A stretch of 64,000 bases of DNA, taken from contig JAESIW010000065.1 of NCBI GenBank assembly GCA_016802295.1, positions 806,001-870,000 on the forward strand, read 5' to 3'. Positions 23,917-35,135 of this stretch are shown here, piece after piece (the first letter of the stretch is position 1; the number at the start of each line of letters is the position of its first letter). The DNA is from Brachionus rotundiformis. Lineage: Eukaryota > Rotifera > Eurotatoria > Ploima > Brachionidae. The position numbers and the translations under genes were made by a program. Below the pieces are notes generated by a model. That model worked only from the letters and a program-made list of their open reading frames with translations, was not told where the DNA came from and made no database searches.

Positions 23917-26900
23917 ATGTCATCGACTGGTGTACTACCATTCGTTCGTGGTATTGACTTTACTCGCTACACTTTTAATGAAAATGTGAAGCATCCCAGA
24001 CTATTTAGTGAGTTGGAACGGCTTAGATGGATTCGAATGAATCAAACCGGTTTGACTGAGTTGCCAACTGAGATGAGCTGTTTAACCAAACTGGAACAGC
24101 TGCATTGTGCTCATAACAAAATCGAAGGCTTGAGGAACGAGCTTGTTGAGCTCAAGTGTCTTAGAGTATTGAATTTGCGGGATAATCAAGTAAAGAGTGC
24201 CAATGTTCCCAATAATCTAAATAAGCTTGAAGACTTGACTGTATTAGATCTTAGCTTTAATGATTTGACAGAGGTGCCACAAAATTTAGAGGAGGCAAAA
24301 ACAATTCTTGTCCTAAATTTGGGTCATAACCAAATAACTTCAGTTCCTAGTCATTTATTTATCAATTTGACTGATCTGGTATTTTTGGATCTGAGTTCGA
24401 ACAAACTGGAAACTATTCCTCCTCAACTAAGGCGTCTTGTCCACCTTAAGACCTTAATTCTAAATCACAATCCATTGCTTCACGCTCAAATGAGACAACT
24501 ACCGGCTCTGGTCTCTTTAGAGTCTTTGCATTTGAAAAATACACAGCGAACACTTACCAATATACCACAAGGACTAGAAAATCTATCTAACCTAAAAGAA
24601 ATCGATCTATCTTCAAACGGTTTAACAATTATACCCGATGTTATTTACAAAGTAAGAACTTTGCGTAGGCTCGATTTTAGTGATAACAATCTAAGCGAAG
24701 TGTCAAATGCGATAGGAGATTTAGAAGAGTTGATTACTCTAAATCTTTCCAGGAATAAATTGCTATCTTTACCGGTAAGTAATAATTTAATTGATTAAGT
24801 AACAAATTTTGAATCCGTAACTATTTATATGTTAGCTAAAATATGATAAAATGTGTTTAAATATTAAAAAATTGCGTCAATAATTAGCACTTAAAAAAGT
24901 CAAAATTATTTTTTTTCTTACTTTCTTAAAAAAAGAATATTCTTATAGATTATCTATTAAACATTAATGGAATTAAAAAAAATAATATTTCCAAGCGATC
25001 TGGTCTACAAAAATTTTTAATAAAAAAAAATGGGAATTTGTTAAAAAAAAAGAAAAAAGTAGATATAAAATATTTAAGAATAAAATTTTAAATATATTTA
25101 ATAATTGTTGAAAAGTTCAGCAATTTTTTGATGGTTTATTACTGCAAAGTATTATGATACTAACAAAAAATAGTTTAATTTTTGTACCTAATTTTTTACT
25201 TGTGATAATTTTCTACTCTATTTTAAAATCATTTAAAATAATTGATAGTTAAATCAAAATAATAAGTTAAATATCTATTTTGATTCAGAATTTAAATTAA
25301 TTTGAATTAATTTTATCAATTTTTTTATATTATAAGAGTGCTATATGCAAATTATCAAGACTAAAAAAATTATATGTCAACAGTAACTATCTAAACTTTG
25401 TGGGCATCCCAGCAGGTATTGGCAAATTAGGGGAACTAGAAATATTTAGTGTGTCGGACAATCGTCTTGAAATGCTTCCTGAAGGTCTATGTAGATGTGG
25501 CAAACTAAGAAAATTGTTTTTGAATAAAAACAAATTGTACACTTTGCCAGAATCAATTCATTTTTTGCAGCTCCAAGACTTAGATGTGAGCGAAAATCCT
25601 GATTTCCAGATGCCACCCAAGCCAATCGAAATGCAAAAAGTAATCGGTGCTGGCGCACTTTTTTACAACATAGACTTTTCCCTTCAGAATCAGCTAATGC
25701 TTGCTGGTGCTTCACCGCAGCAAATATCGGCCACTAGTCTACTACCGACAAAAAATCCAATCAAAGATCCCATAGCAAGAAAGAAAAGATTAAAGCTTTT
25801 AAAGCAAAATGTAAATGAAAATGAAAGTTCTAAAGTCTTGAAGGGAATGCGTGACGTAGCTGAATCTAAAAAATCAGACAAAAAACTCACTGGCAAATTT
25901 GATGAAATAAAAGGTAAACGCTGGGATGAGCAATTGGCAAAGCCTCAATTGGATTATAGTGAATTTTTCGAGGAAGATGTAGGACATATACCTGGTATCG
26001 TATGTTATGAGATAGATAAATTTCTACCTAGTCCGGTCGAACCAGCTTTAAATGGAAAATTTTTTGAAGGTGACTGTTACATTATTCTAAAAACTTATTA
26101 TGATGATTCCAATAATTTAAACTGGCAAATTTATTTTTGGATCGGAAGTCAGTCTTCTTTGGACAAGCAAGCTTGTGCGGCAATGCATGCTGTAAATCTA
26201 AGAAATCTTCTTGGGGCTACTTGTCGTACTCAAAGAGAAGAGCAGAATGAGGAAAGTGACGAATTTTTAGATATGTTTGGCAATGATTTGTGCTACATAG
26301 AAGGAGCAAGGACTACTAGTGGATTTTACAAAGTAGAAGACATTGAGTATATTACTCGAATGTACAAAGTCACTGGTACACAAAGAATCGTGCTCGAGCC
26401 AGTCCCGATTCATTACGAATCGCTAGATCCAAGACATGTTTATCTATTGGACAATGGTATGACCATCTATCTTTGGAATGGAAGCAAATGTAATCCAATT
26501 ACTAGATCTAAAGCAAGACTTTTTGCTGAAAATATAAATAAATATGAGAGGAAATTTCAAAGTGAATTGATTCAATTCAAACAAGGTGATGAAGTTATGC
26601 CGTTTTGGAGAATTTTAGAAGGACCACCATCTGCAGAATTTTTTACCCAAGAAATGACCGAGGCAGAAAACGCGCCTGAACCTGGCAAGTTTCAGCCAAA
26701 GCTTTATAAAGTCGGTATAGGCATGGGTTATTTAGAATTGCCTCAAGTTCAAGCCAATACTGGAAAGTTAATTCTTACCAAAGACTTACTGGACACCAGA
26801 GGCGTCTTTATTTTAGACTGCTACACAGATATATTTGTTTGGATGGGTAGAAAATCAACTAGACTGGTTCGCACAGCTGCAGTGAAGCTAAGCACTTCTT

Positions 26901-28541
26901 TGGAGGCTATGATAAATAGACCAGCTCATACGATGGTTTCCAGTACTCTTGAAGGGTCAGAAAATCAAATTTTCAAGTCTAAATTCGAGGGCTGGGATGA
27001 GCTTATTCCGGTTGACTATACCAGGACAGCAGATGCAGTTTTGAAGAAGAGCGAAAAATTCAAAAAAGTTCAAACTCAAAGAGAAGGTTCTGTTGATTCA
27101 GTGTCATCAACATCCACAGTTTCTACTAATTATTTATCTGCGCCTAATAGTAATTTGATACGGTCTAACAGTGCTGTTCCATCAGGGTCAGTTTTGCCTG
27201 CTATTCTACAAAATCCATCTGAAGCACTCAAAACAGATTTGGTTGCTTTATTCAAAGATAGATACGAACCCGTGCCTGATGAGGAAGCACTGGGCATGAT
27301 GGAAGAAATGAACGACTTTCTCGAGTCTAAAGAATGCTTTGTTTTTGAGAATAAAAAATTTGTTCGTTTGCCAGAAAACGAAATTGGTCAATTCTATTCA
27401 GAAGATTGCTATTTATATTTTTGTAAATATTGGAAAGTTGAAGAAGAAGATGAGGACAAAGAGCAGGGTGAAGAAGAACCAATTACCGAAAATTCATTCG
27501 AGTGTAAATTATACTTTTGGCAAGGAAGAGAAGCAAATAATGCTGGATGGTTGACATTTACGTTTAGCTTAAAGAAAAAATTTAAAGATATTGAAATCAT
27601 TAAACTCGATCAACAACAGGAAAGTCCACAATTTTTGGCTCATTTTAATCGAAAATTTGTCATACACAAAGGCAAAAGAAAACCAAGTGTACAAAAACCA
27701 GGTCAAAAGCCTTCGTATGAAACTAAAATGTACCAATTAAGAAGAAATCCTTATTCAGCTATTTGCACTAGATGCATTCAATTGGACCAAGCAACAGCAT
27801 TGAATTTGTGCTCAAATTTTTGCTTTATTGTTTGTGTACCATTTGAAAATACTGATGAGATGTCTGCTACCAAGGGAATAGTTTATGTCTGGATTGGGAA
27901 AAATTCTAATCCCGAAGAGGCGAAAATTTCAGAAGAAATAGCTCAAGAAATGTATGATGAATCCTTTAGCATTCAAGTACTAAGTGAAGGCGAGGAACCA
28001 GAAACATTTTTTTGGCACAGTCTTGAGGGAAAAAAACCATATGACACAGTAATTACAAAGAATATAATAATTAAAGATAATTTTAAAAAAATATTTTAAT
28101 TAGTCTGCTGAATATATGAAGCATATGAGGTTGTTTAGATGCTCAAATGATAAAGGCTATTTTTCAGTGACCGAAAAGTGCAATGACTTCTGTCAAGTAT
28201 TTTTTTTAATTAATTTTTTACCATTGATTTAAAAATCTGAATCTGTTAAGGATGATTTGGCTGATGACGATGTAATGATTTTGGACACCGGAGAGAATGT
28301 TTATTTGTGGATTGGTCCGACAAGCTCAGAAATCGAAGTAAAATTGGCATTCAAGAGTAGCCAGGTGTATATTCAGAATTTAAAATTGAAACAAGCGTCA
28401 AGACCACGAAAACTTTTGTTGACCACAAAAGGAAAAGAGCCTTTGGCGTTTACCAAATGCTTTCACGCTTGGTCAAAGCATAAAAATCTTCAAATTGGGA
28501 ATTTGGAAAAAAAGCTAATTCTAAAGCAAAAAAATACTTGA
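23917..28541 (+). CDS. FLII: Flightless-1 homolog (LRR plus gelsolin repeats)
   Basis: Actin-remodelling and transcriptional coactivator protein. I model four exons in phase 0: 23917-24774, 25337-28048, 28104-28196 and 28251-28541, giving 1,317 residues against 1,269 in human. The N-terminal 400 residues are leucine-rich repeats opening with TGVLPFVRG and including LFINLTDLVFLDLSSNKLE and NPLLHAQMRQLPALVSLESL. A linker (YNIDFSLQNQL) follows, then RWDEQLAKPQLDYSEFFEED and six gelsolin-like domains with motifs such as GDCYIILKTYYDDS, AVNLRNLLGA, KPYDT and DDLADDDVMILDTGENVYLW. Between gelsolin domains 3 and 4 is a Ser/Thr-rich insert (about 25 residues, SVDSVSSTSTVSTN). Intron 1 (562 nt) is long for this window. 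Poly(A) signal AATAAA at 28776-28781. Confidence 0.96.
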
Positions 28542-29399
28542 TTAATTTGATTGAGTATTTTTAGTCTAATTAGTGATTTTAGAGTCGTTTTAAGATTCGT
28601 GAATTAATTGTAAACGGAAAACTTCCATTGATTCGAACGCAATTGAATAATTATCTATTTTTATCATTCAATTTAGAAATAACTATCAAAATACTTGAAT
28701 TAAAAATATCTTTATTATATTTTACTTATTATTTAATTTAATGTAAATACTTTTAGCAATTGAATTAAATTTAACAATAAAGAATTTTAAAACTTAATTT
28801 CGTTTATCAAATAGTTTGTTTCCAAAAAGTTATTGATATATATTTTGTTTATTTTAAAAGTATTAAATAAATTTTAGTTTTCAATTTTTAAAATCAATTT
28901 GATCATAAATGTGGTTGTATATGATCACAAAATAAATAAAAATCTTATTGTAAATTCAAGATCTTACTTCCAAAATCAATGAATTTTATCCAAATTAATT
29001 AATCTAAGGTGATTAATTTTGTTAAACAAATTGAAAAAGTGTATATCTGTTTATTAAAAACTTTTTTCTAAAAAATTTTAAAAAAATTTAAACTAAAATT
29101 ATATTTTATCTAAAAATATGTCAATTTTTTTTATTATTCAAATAAAAAATGCATTGAATATTTGTTTCATTAAAAAATTTATTAATGGCTTATAATTCAA
29201 CTCATAATCATCTACAAGTAAAATGTTTAAAATTTAAAATTATAAATTCAAGCAATTTTGTTTTGTTTAAAACGCTTTGAATTTTTCATAGGCAAAAAAT
29301 CTTACATTATTAACATATTATTAGAATTTTATTCATTTATAAACTTAAGTTTAAAAAAAATAAATTAAATTAATCACCGTCACCAAATGAATAAAAAAT
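28542..29399. other. Intergenic DNA between FLII and TMEM115
   Basis: Contains the FLII poly(A) signal at 28776-28781. The rest is A/T-rich and presumably includes the TMEM115 promoter. No motif stands out. Confidence 0.55.
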
Positions 29400-30521
29400 A
29401 TGTCAGTTGTATCGCTTGAGAACCCGACCTATACTCAACCAAATAGATTCAAGAACATTTTCAATCCGAGCGCATTAGTCTCCGTCATTGCCAATAGCAG
29501 CTTAATATTCAAATCATTCTGTCTTGCTCTTTTCCTAGGTTACCTATCCACATTTAAGGCAAATCTAGATCAACTGTTATGTATTGTTCCTGGAAAGCTT
29601 TTACCACCCAATTTTCATTTGTGGACTTTACTTACTCATAGCTTTGTTGAATACCACTTTTTGGAATTACTGATTAACTGCTTTCTATTGTTGCTTTTCA
29701 GCAAAATGCTTGAACCTCTTTGGGGACGCCTCGAATGTATTAAGTTTTTTTTTATAACCTCAATATCAGTTGGCATGAGTACAACAATAATTTATTATAT
29801 ACTATTTGTGGCGAGTTTTGATGAACAAATGATTTTTAATGTGAGTATTCATGGCCTAGGAGGCATTCTAGGCGGTTTCACAGTGGCCACAAAGCAAATT
29901 ATGCCTGATAACGTTGTTGTAGATGTTGGTTTTTTTCGAATAAGACAAGACAATCTACCACTTTTGACAATATTAATTTCTGGTTTATTCTTTATTATTG
30001 GTTTAACAAAGCCAACTTATTTTATAATGGTTATATTTGGTGTTTTCTACAGTTGGGTATATTTAAGATTTTTCCAACGCCATAAAAATGGAACTCGGGG
30101 AGATTCTTCATCAACTTTTGTATTCGCAAGTTTTTTTCCATCTCAAATACAACCCTTTGTGGCCATAATTTCCAACACAATATTCAATTTGATGGTAAGA
30201 TTGAAAATTTGCAAGCCTCTACCCAAACGGTATAATACAGTTGGCGGAACACATTCAGGTCAGTCGCACATAACCATTACAATTCCAATGGTTAAGAACA
30301 ACATTGAGAATTCGGACGCTGAAAGGCGAAGGCTAAAAGCTTTGAAAGCGTTAAAGGAACGCCTTAAAAAACCCGGCGAAGATGATGACCTTAAAACTCA
30401 ATGGTCTAGTGATACAACAAGCTTAATTGAGCCGATGGTTGAAGAAAACGAGACCAAAGAATCAAATGAACCACAGTCAGAGTTAAAAGACTCATTAGAA
30501 AATGAAGAAAATCAGAACTAG
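29400..30521 (+). CDS. TMEM115: TMEM115 homolog, Golgi rhomboid-like protein
   Basis: Intronless gene of 373 residues, similar in length to human TMEM115 (351). It is a Golgi membrane protein of the rhomboid-like superfamily without a protease dyad, implicated in retrograde Golgi-to-ER traffic. Matching blocks: LLPPNFHLWTLLTHSFVE, KMLEPLWGRLECIKFF, IHGLGGILGGFTVATKQ, SWVYLRFFQRHKNGTRGD, FVFASFFPSQIQPFV and SDAERRRLKALKALKERLKK. About six hydrophobic segments lie between residues 35 and 225, and the C-terminal 120 residues are cytosolic, acidic and hydrophilic. The ATG directly precedes the family N-terminus. A poly(A) signal lies at 30610-30615. Confidence 0.95.
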   Translation: MSVVSLENPTYTQPNRFKNIFNPSALVSVIANSSLIFKSFCLALFLGYLSTFKANLDQLLCIVPGKLLPPNFHLWTLLTHSFVEYHFLELLINCFLLLLFSKMLEPLWGRLECIKFFFITSISVGMSTTIIYYILFVASFDEQMIFNVSIHGLGGILGGFTVATKQIMPDNVVVDVGFFRIRQDNLPLLTILISGLFFIIGLTKPTYFIMVIFGVFYSWVYLRFFQRHKNGTRGDSSSTFVFASFFPSQIQPFVAIISNTIFNLMVRLKICKPLPKRYNTVGGTHSGQSHITITIPMVKNNIENSDAERRRLKALKALKERLKKPGEDDDLKTQWSSDTTSLIEPMVEENETKESNEPQSELKDSLENEENQN

Positions 30522-31516
30522 TACCAAATTGATGCAAGCGTTACTCATTCAAAAACAAATGAGAAACTTTAGTCTCTTTTGATAATTTTTTTTTTTAAAT
30601 TATATTTTTAATAAAATTATCGTTTTTTCTGGAACTTTCTCAATTAAATTAGTTCTTTATTTGACAGTTATCTAGAATAGAAAATTAATTTAAATAAAAT
30701 TAAAAGAATTTTTATTGAATTTTTACTCGAAAAAAAAACTTAAAAAAATACATTTATGTTTTAATTATTTATTATCTTTTAAAAAAATAATCTGCAGATT
30801 TAGAAAAAAAAAAAAAACTTTATTTAATATATTATTTACTTCATTAAAAAACTTTTAAAAATTAGTTTTGAGATGATCTTAATGAATCAATAAACAATAA
30901 ACAAATTTAAGTTAAAAAAAAAGATATAAAAGATTGAACTTTATAAATTTTTATTTATTAATTTATTTCCTTTCTGGATTTAGCCAGGTATTATTTTAAT
31001 TTTTTTTTTTTAAGGTTTTTTTTATCTGTAGTTTCTTAAGAAAAAATCTATTAAGTAGTAGTTTTTTTATAACTATTGGATTAAAATTTTAATTCACTTT
31101 ATTATTTGATATAAAAAATCCAAAAAACCAAATGATCAAAAAAATTTGAAATTCGATTTTCAACAAGTCAAAAAAAATCGGTTATTTCTGATAAATCTAT
31201 TTGCCAAAAAAAAGTAATAATAAACGAACAACAATAAAAATAACACTAAATTCGTAAACAAATATAGATCGTTGAGTTTAAAAATTTACATGAAATTTTC
31301 GGCCAATTTTTTTTCTTATCTATTTTCTACACTGTTAGATATAAGATTAAAAGTCTAAAAAAATTTATGTCAAATAAATGTTTTTTTATGTTTATTTTTG
31401 AAAATATTTAAATAAATTTACAAAGCCAAACAGAAGGAAAAAAAAAGATTTTTTATCCGAAACTTTAAAAATTCTATAAATTATCGTGGACTTAGTAGCG
31501 GTTTAAAAACTTTCAA
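30522..31516. other. Intergenic DNA between convergent genes
   Basis: Very A/T-rich with long homopolymer runs (for example A13 near 30807 and T10 near 31000). It separates the 3' ends of TMEM115 (+) and HAPSTR1 (-). Nothing else seen. Confidence 0.55.
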
Positions 31517-32486
31517 CTAATAGAACCGTCCCCGTTTCCTGGTCGGAGATTCCATGTCAAAGTTGTTAGCCGAGCGTTTTTGCTCTATGTGCGTGGCAAT
31601 TTGCTCGCAGAAAAAACAATCCAAATCATCACACTGATGATTATGCTGGTGATGATGGCTGTGACTGTTTACGTATGTCATCTGATTGTAGCCTTGTACT
31701 GGGGTGTCACGTGACCTATCTGAAAAAAAACGCGATTTAGAACAAAACAAAAAAGGGTAAGGAGGGCTTACTGTGCATGATGAGGGCCTCGCGGAAAGTG
31801 GCCAGATCGGAGCATGCATTTTCAGACAGAGTATTTGCACGTGGATTTTGGCCGGCCTGGTTCTGGGCCTGTTGTGGCGTTTGGCCGCGATTTTTTTGAG
31901 ATAGAGTGCTTAGACTGTTTTGTGAAGATGTTTGTTGTTGATTTTGTGAAGGCTGGTTGGCGAACGGGTTCGTATTGAACGAACTATTCGGGACGGGTAG
32001 AGTAAATTGGCGGCCAATAAGCAGACTTATAAGCTCGTCTTTGCGGATGGAGCGGCGTTTCTTTTTTTTTAGCCAGGTTATTATTTCTTTGGCCTTGCGT
32101 TGCTGTCCGATGGCGACGCCGAGGTCCAAATGTACCTTGCACGAGTCCAGGCTGTCTTTGTAGAGGACGGTGATGGCGCCGGCCGAGTTCTGAAACGACT
32201 GCCACGCCAGGTTGTGGCTGTCCGAGCCGGGCGTCGACTTGTCCTTGAACATTTGGGCCACTGCACACGCCGACGTCTGAAACGACTGGAACAAACGTTG
32301 GTTCGTCTGCTCCTTGTCGGCCAGTAGCTTTTCGTTCAATATCCTGTCTGTGTCGTGTTCGTATTGATCAAGGATTAGGGTAGACTCGTCTGTGATCACC
32401 GAGTCCGGGTGTTCAGGGTTCAGGTTCATTTCGGTGAGAAGGTTTGTGTTTGGGTCGAAGTTGGTTGACCCCGAGTTTATTTCCAT
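31517..32486 (-). CDS. HAPSTR1: HAPSTR1 (C16orf72) homolog
   Basis: Homolog of the HUWE1-associated stress-response protein, which works with the ubiquitin ligase HUWE1 in the nucleus. I model two exons, 32486-31772 and 31719-31517, giving 305 residues. Conserved blocks: AWQSFQNSAGAITVLYKDS, IGQQRKAKEIITWLKKKKRR, RKDELISLLIGR, SDLATFREALIMH and the terminal SPTRKRGRFY (human ends in a similar SPTHKRNRMI). Between the helical core and FREAL lies a Q/N-rich linker of about 50 residues. The second exon has a His-rich run followed by C-x4-D-C-x2-C-like spacing (QCDDLDCFFCEQ). GC content is far above its surroundings: two 60-base rows I counted (32101-32160 and 32161-32220) have 35 and 38 G/C. Confidence 0.9.
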
Positions 32487-33528
32487 CTTGGGTGATAGAG
32501 TTTTTTAATCTAAATACGCAATAGAAGAAATTTATTTCAGCTAATAACCAAATAGAAACACACACACGCATACACTCAATAGTTTATTTGCTCCCTCAGC
32601 TACTCACGCCAATTAGTGCATAATATTATAAAGCTCACGAGCAGGCCTTGCTTTAAATTATCATCTAATTTTTTTTTTCACTATTTATGATTTAAACAAT
32701 GACTTGAAAAATATATTAGGAAAATATCCAAATTAGCTATGAATTGAAATAATTTCTGATACCTGTGTTGGTTTTGGTTTAGCCTGAATTTCGACTAAAG
32801 CCCAAATTGACTTGTTGCAAATTTCAATTCTCAAAAATTTAACTTAACTACGCATTACTAAATTAACATTAGCATAATTTATGTTAATAGGACAAGACAA
32901 AAAACATGTCGATATGTTTTATACAAATAAAATTGATTTAAAAAAAAAATAGACAAAAATAATTATAAATAAATATTTTGGTTTTTCAACTGTTGCTTGT
33001 TGACCATTTAATTAGAAAAAAATTTTGCCATTTTCATTTTATTAATTGAAAAAATTTTAACAATTTTCAAAAATTATAAAATAAATTGTCATTCCTAATT
33101 AAAATACTACTTGTGAATATTAAGTTTTTTTTTAATACAAATACGATCAAGGACTGACTATGGGAATCATCTTATTGAAAGTATTTATAATAGTTTATAC
33201 TGAACAAATGTTCTTAGATAATAAATAAATACTGATAAAATAACGTGAAATGAAAGTTAAAAACGTGCTTACTGATACTCAACGGCTTTTGTTGTGCACT
33301 ATTTGAATAGTTTAAAATGTGTTAGTTATCTAGAAAATTAAACAAAAATTAAATTTATTTATTCGAGAGATTCATAAAATTTGTCCCGATAAAAAAAAAA
33401 CAGAATGAAAAGTTAATATTGATTTGTATTTTTTTTTAAACAATTTATATTATTGAAAATTTTATCATGAGTATTTAGATTTATTTAAATTTTGTTTTGA
33501 CTTTTAAATTTGAATAAAAGATTAACTA
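32487..33528. other. Shared upstream region of two divergent genes
   Basis: About 1.04 kb between the HAPSTR1 (-) and RPB7 (+) start codons, so it probably holds both promoters and 5' UTRs. GC drops sharply to background within about 150 bases of the HAPSTR1 ATG. A short CA-rich stretch (ACACACACGC) lies near 32560. No TATA or initiator element can be singled out. Confidence 0.5.
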
Positions 33529-34199
33529 ATGTTTTATCATATTTCTTTGAAACATGAAATTCTGCTGCATCCGAGATATTTCGGACCTAATTTGTTGGAA
33601 ACTGTACGACAAAAGCTACTCTATGAAGTTGAAGGAACATGTTCTGGAAAGTAATAGGCAAAAATTTTAAATTTGATGCATCAATTTAAAATTAAGATAT
33701 GGATTCATAATTGCAATTACAACTATTGATACCATAGGTACAGGTTTGATTCAGCCTGGGCGTGGATATGTCATTTACCCCGTTGAGTACAAGGCAATCG
33801 TCTTTCGTCCATTTAAAGGCGAGGTTTTGGACGCAGTTGTTTCCCAAGTGAACAAAATTGGTTTAAGATGCGAAATCGGACCTTTGGAATGTTTTGTGTC
33901 CCGTCATTGTATTCCATTAGATATGGATTTTGACCCGAATGCTGCCTCGCCTTGTTATAAATCCAAAGATGAAGTAAGCATGTACAGCATTGGTTTAAAC
34001 AATTAACTCTAAAATGCTTCATTAGGATTCTGTTATTCAAAAAGATGATGAGATAAGAATTAAAATAATTGGTCTGAGAATTGATGCTACGGATATAGTA
34101 AGATAACTAAATAAATTCTCAATCGACTGGATCTTAATTTCTCACTTTAAGTACGCCATCGGTACATTGAGAGATGATTACTTGGGAAAAATTAATTAG
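33529..34199 (+). CDS. POLR2G: RNA polymerase II subunit RPB7
   Basis: Stalk subunit of RNA polymerase II that pairs with RPB4. I model four exons: 33529-33650, 33697-33973, 34026-34097 and 34152-34199, giving exactly 172 residues, the human length. It opens MFYHISLKHEILLHPRYFGP and contains GFIIAITTIDTIG, QPGRGYVIYPVEYKAIVFRP and FKGEVLDAVVSQVNKIG (start of the S1/OB fold), then IQKDDEIRIKIIGLR and YAIGTLRDDYLG at the end. The start ATG is fixed by the invariant N-terminus. Introns are 45-54 nt. A poly(A) signal AATAAA follows at 34255-34260. Confidence 0.97.
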
Positions 34200-35135
34200 T
34201 CAATTGCTGTTTAACTGCTTTGATAATTTTCAATTTGTGAATATAATTTTCTTTAATAAAAAATAGATCTGTTTTAAATTTTTTAATAAATTAATTTTTA
34301 TTTTTTTCTTCACTTCTTCAATTTTATAATCAATGTTTTATTAGAATTTTTAATTATTTTTATTCAGGAAAGCTTTTTTTGAATAAGTCTACTTTCTTTT
34401 CGTTTAAACTTTGAGTCTGTTTCAGATTACCAAAATATTTATTCCTAATTCAGGCAAAAAATTCAAAAATAAAGAAATTCTAACTCTCTAAATTATAAAC
34501 CAAGTTGTATTATTTTTGATGCTGACCCCTTCGAATGTCTCATAGATCACTTGTCACTTGTTTTAAGCAATTCTTTCTTCAAACTTTCCTAAGAACGAAA
34601 CTTTTACCATTTTATAATATTGAAATATTTTGATATTGAACTATTTTAAAAATTAAAAGCTGAATTAAAATGTTACGGACTTAATTAAGTACATTGTGTA
34701 TTGAGAAATATATTTTTGATAAAATTTATTAGGAAAAAAACAGATTTTAAAATAAAATGCGAAGACAATAAATCAGCAATGGTCTAAAAGACATGTAAGC
34801 CAAAGAAAGTTCAAGCAGATTAGAGGGATCCAAAATGTAAGACAGCTTGGAAACAATTTTTTGTGCATTTTATTCGTATTTTTATCAGACAAGTCTTACT
34901 TTCTTTAATTTAGACTTTTTTGAATTTTTATAATTTCTAAATGAAATAATGTTCTGTTTCTCCATAAAAAAATTTGTACATTAAAAAAATATTTAATTGG
35001 AATATGTTTTTTAAATGATTAAACAAAATAAGCTTTGTAAATTGTTTCCAAATTATTTAAGGACTTTTTCAAATCAAAAATTTTTATTTAAAAAAAATTA
35101 CACAAAATACTATTAAATACAGATAAAAATTACGG
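34200..35135. other. Intergenic DNA between convergent genes
   Basis: RPB7 poly(A) signal at 34255-34260. The remainder, including a slightly GC-richer patch near 34740-34860, shows no open frame or known repeat. Confidence 0.55.

Noticed and set aside
31957..32327. Long open frames antisense to and overlapping HAPSTR1
   Set aside because: They arise from the high GC of the true exon. Their translations are Arg/Pro/Ala-rich with no domain character, while the minus-strand frame matches HAPSTR1.
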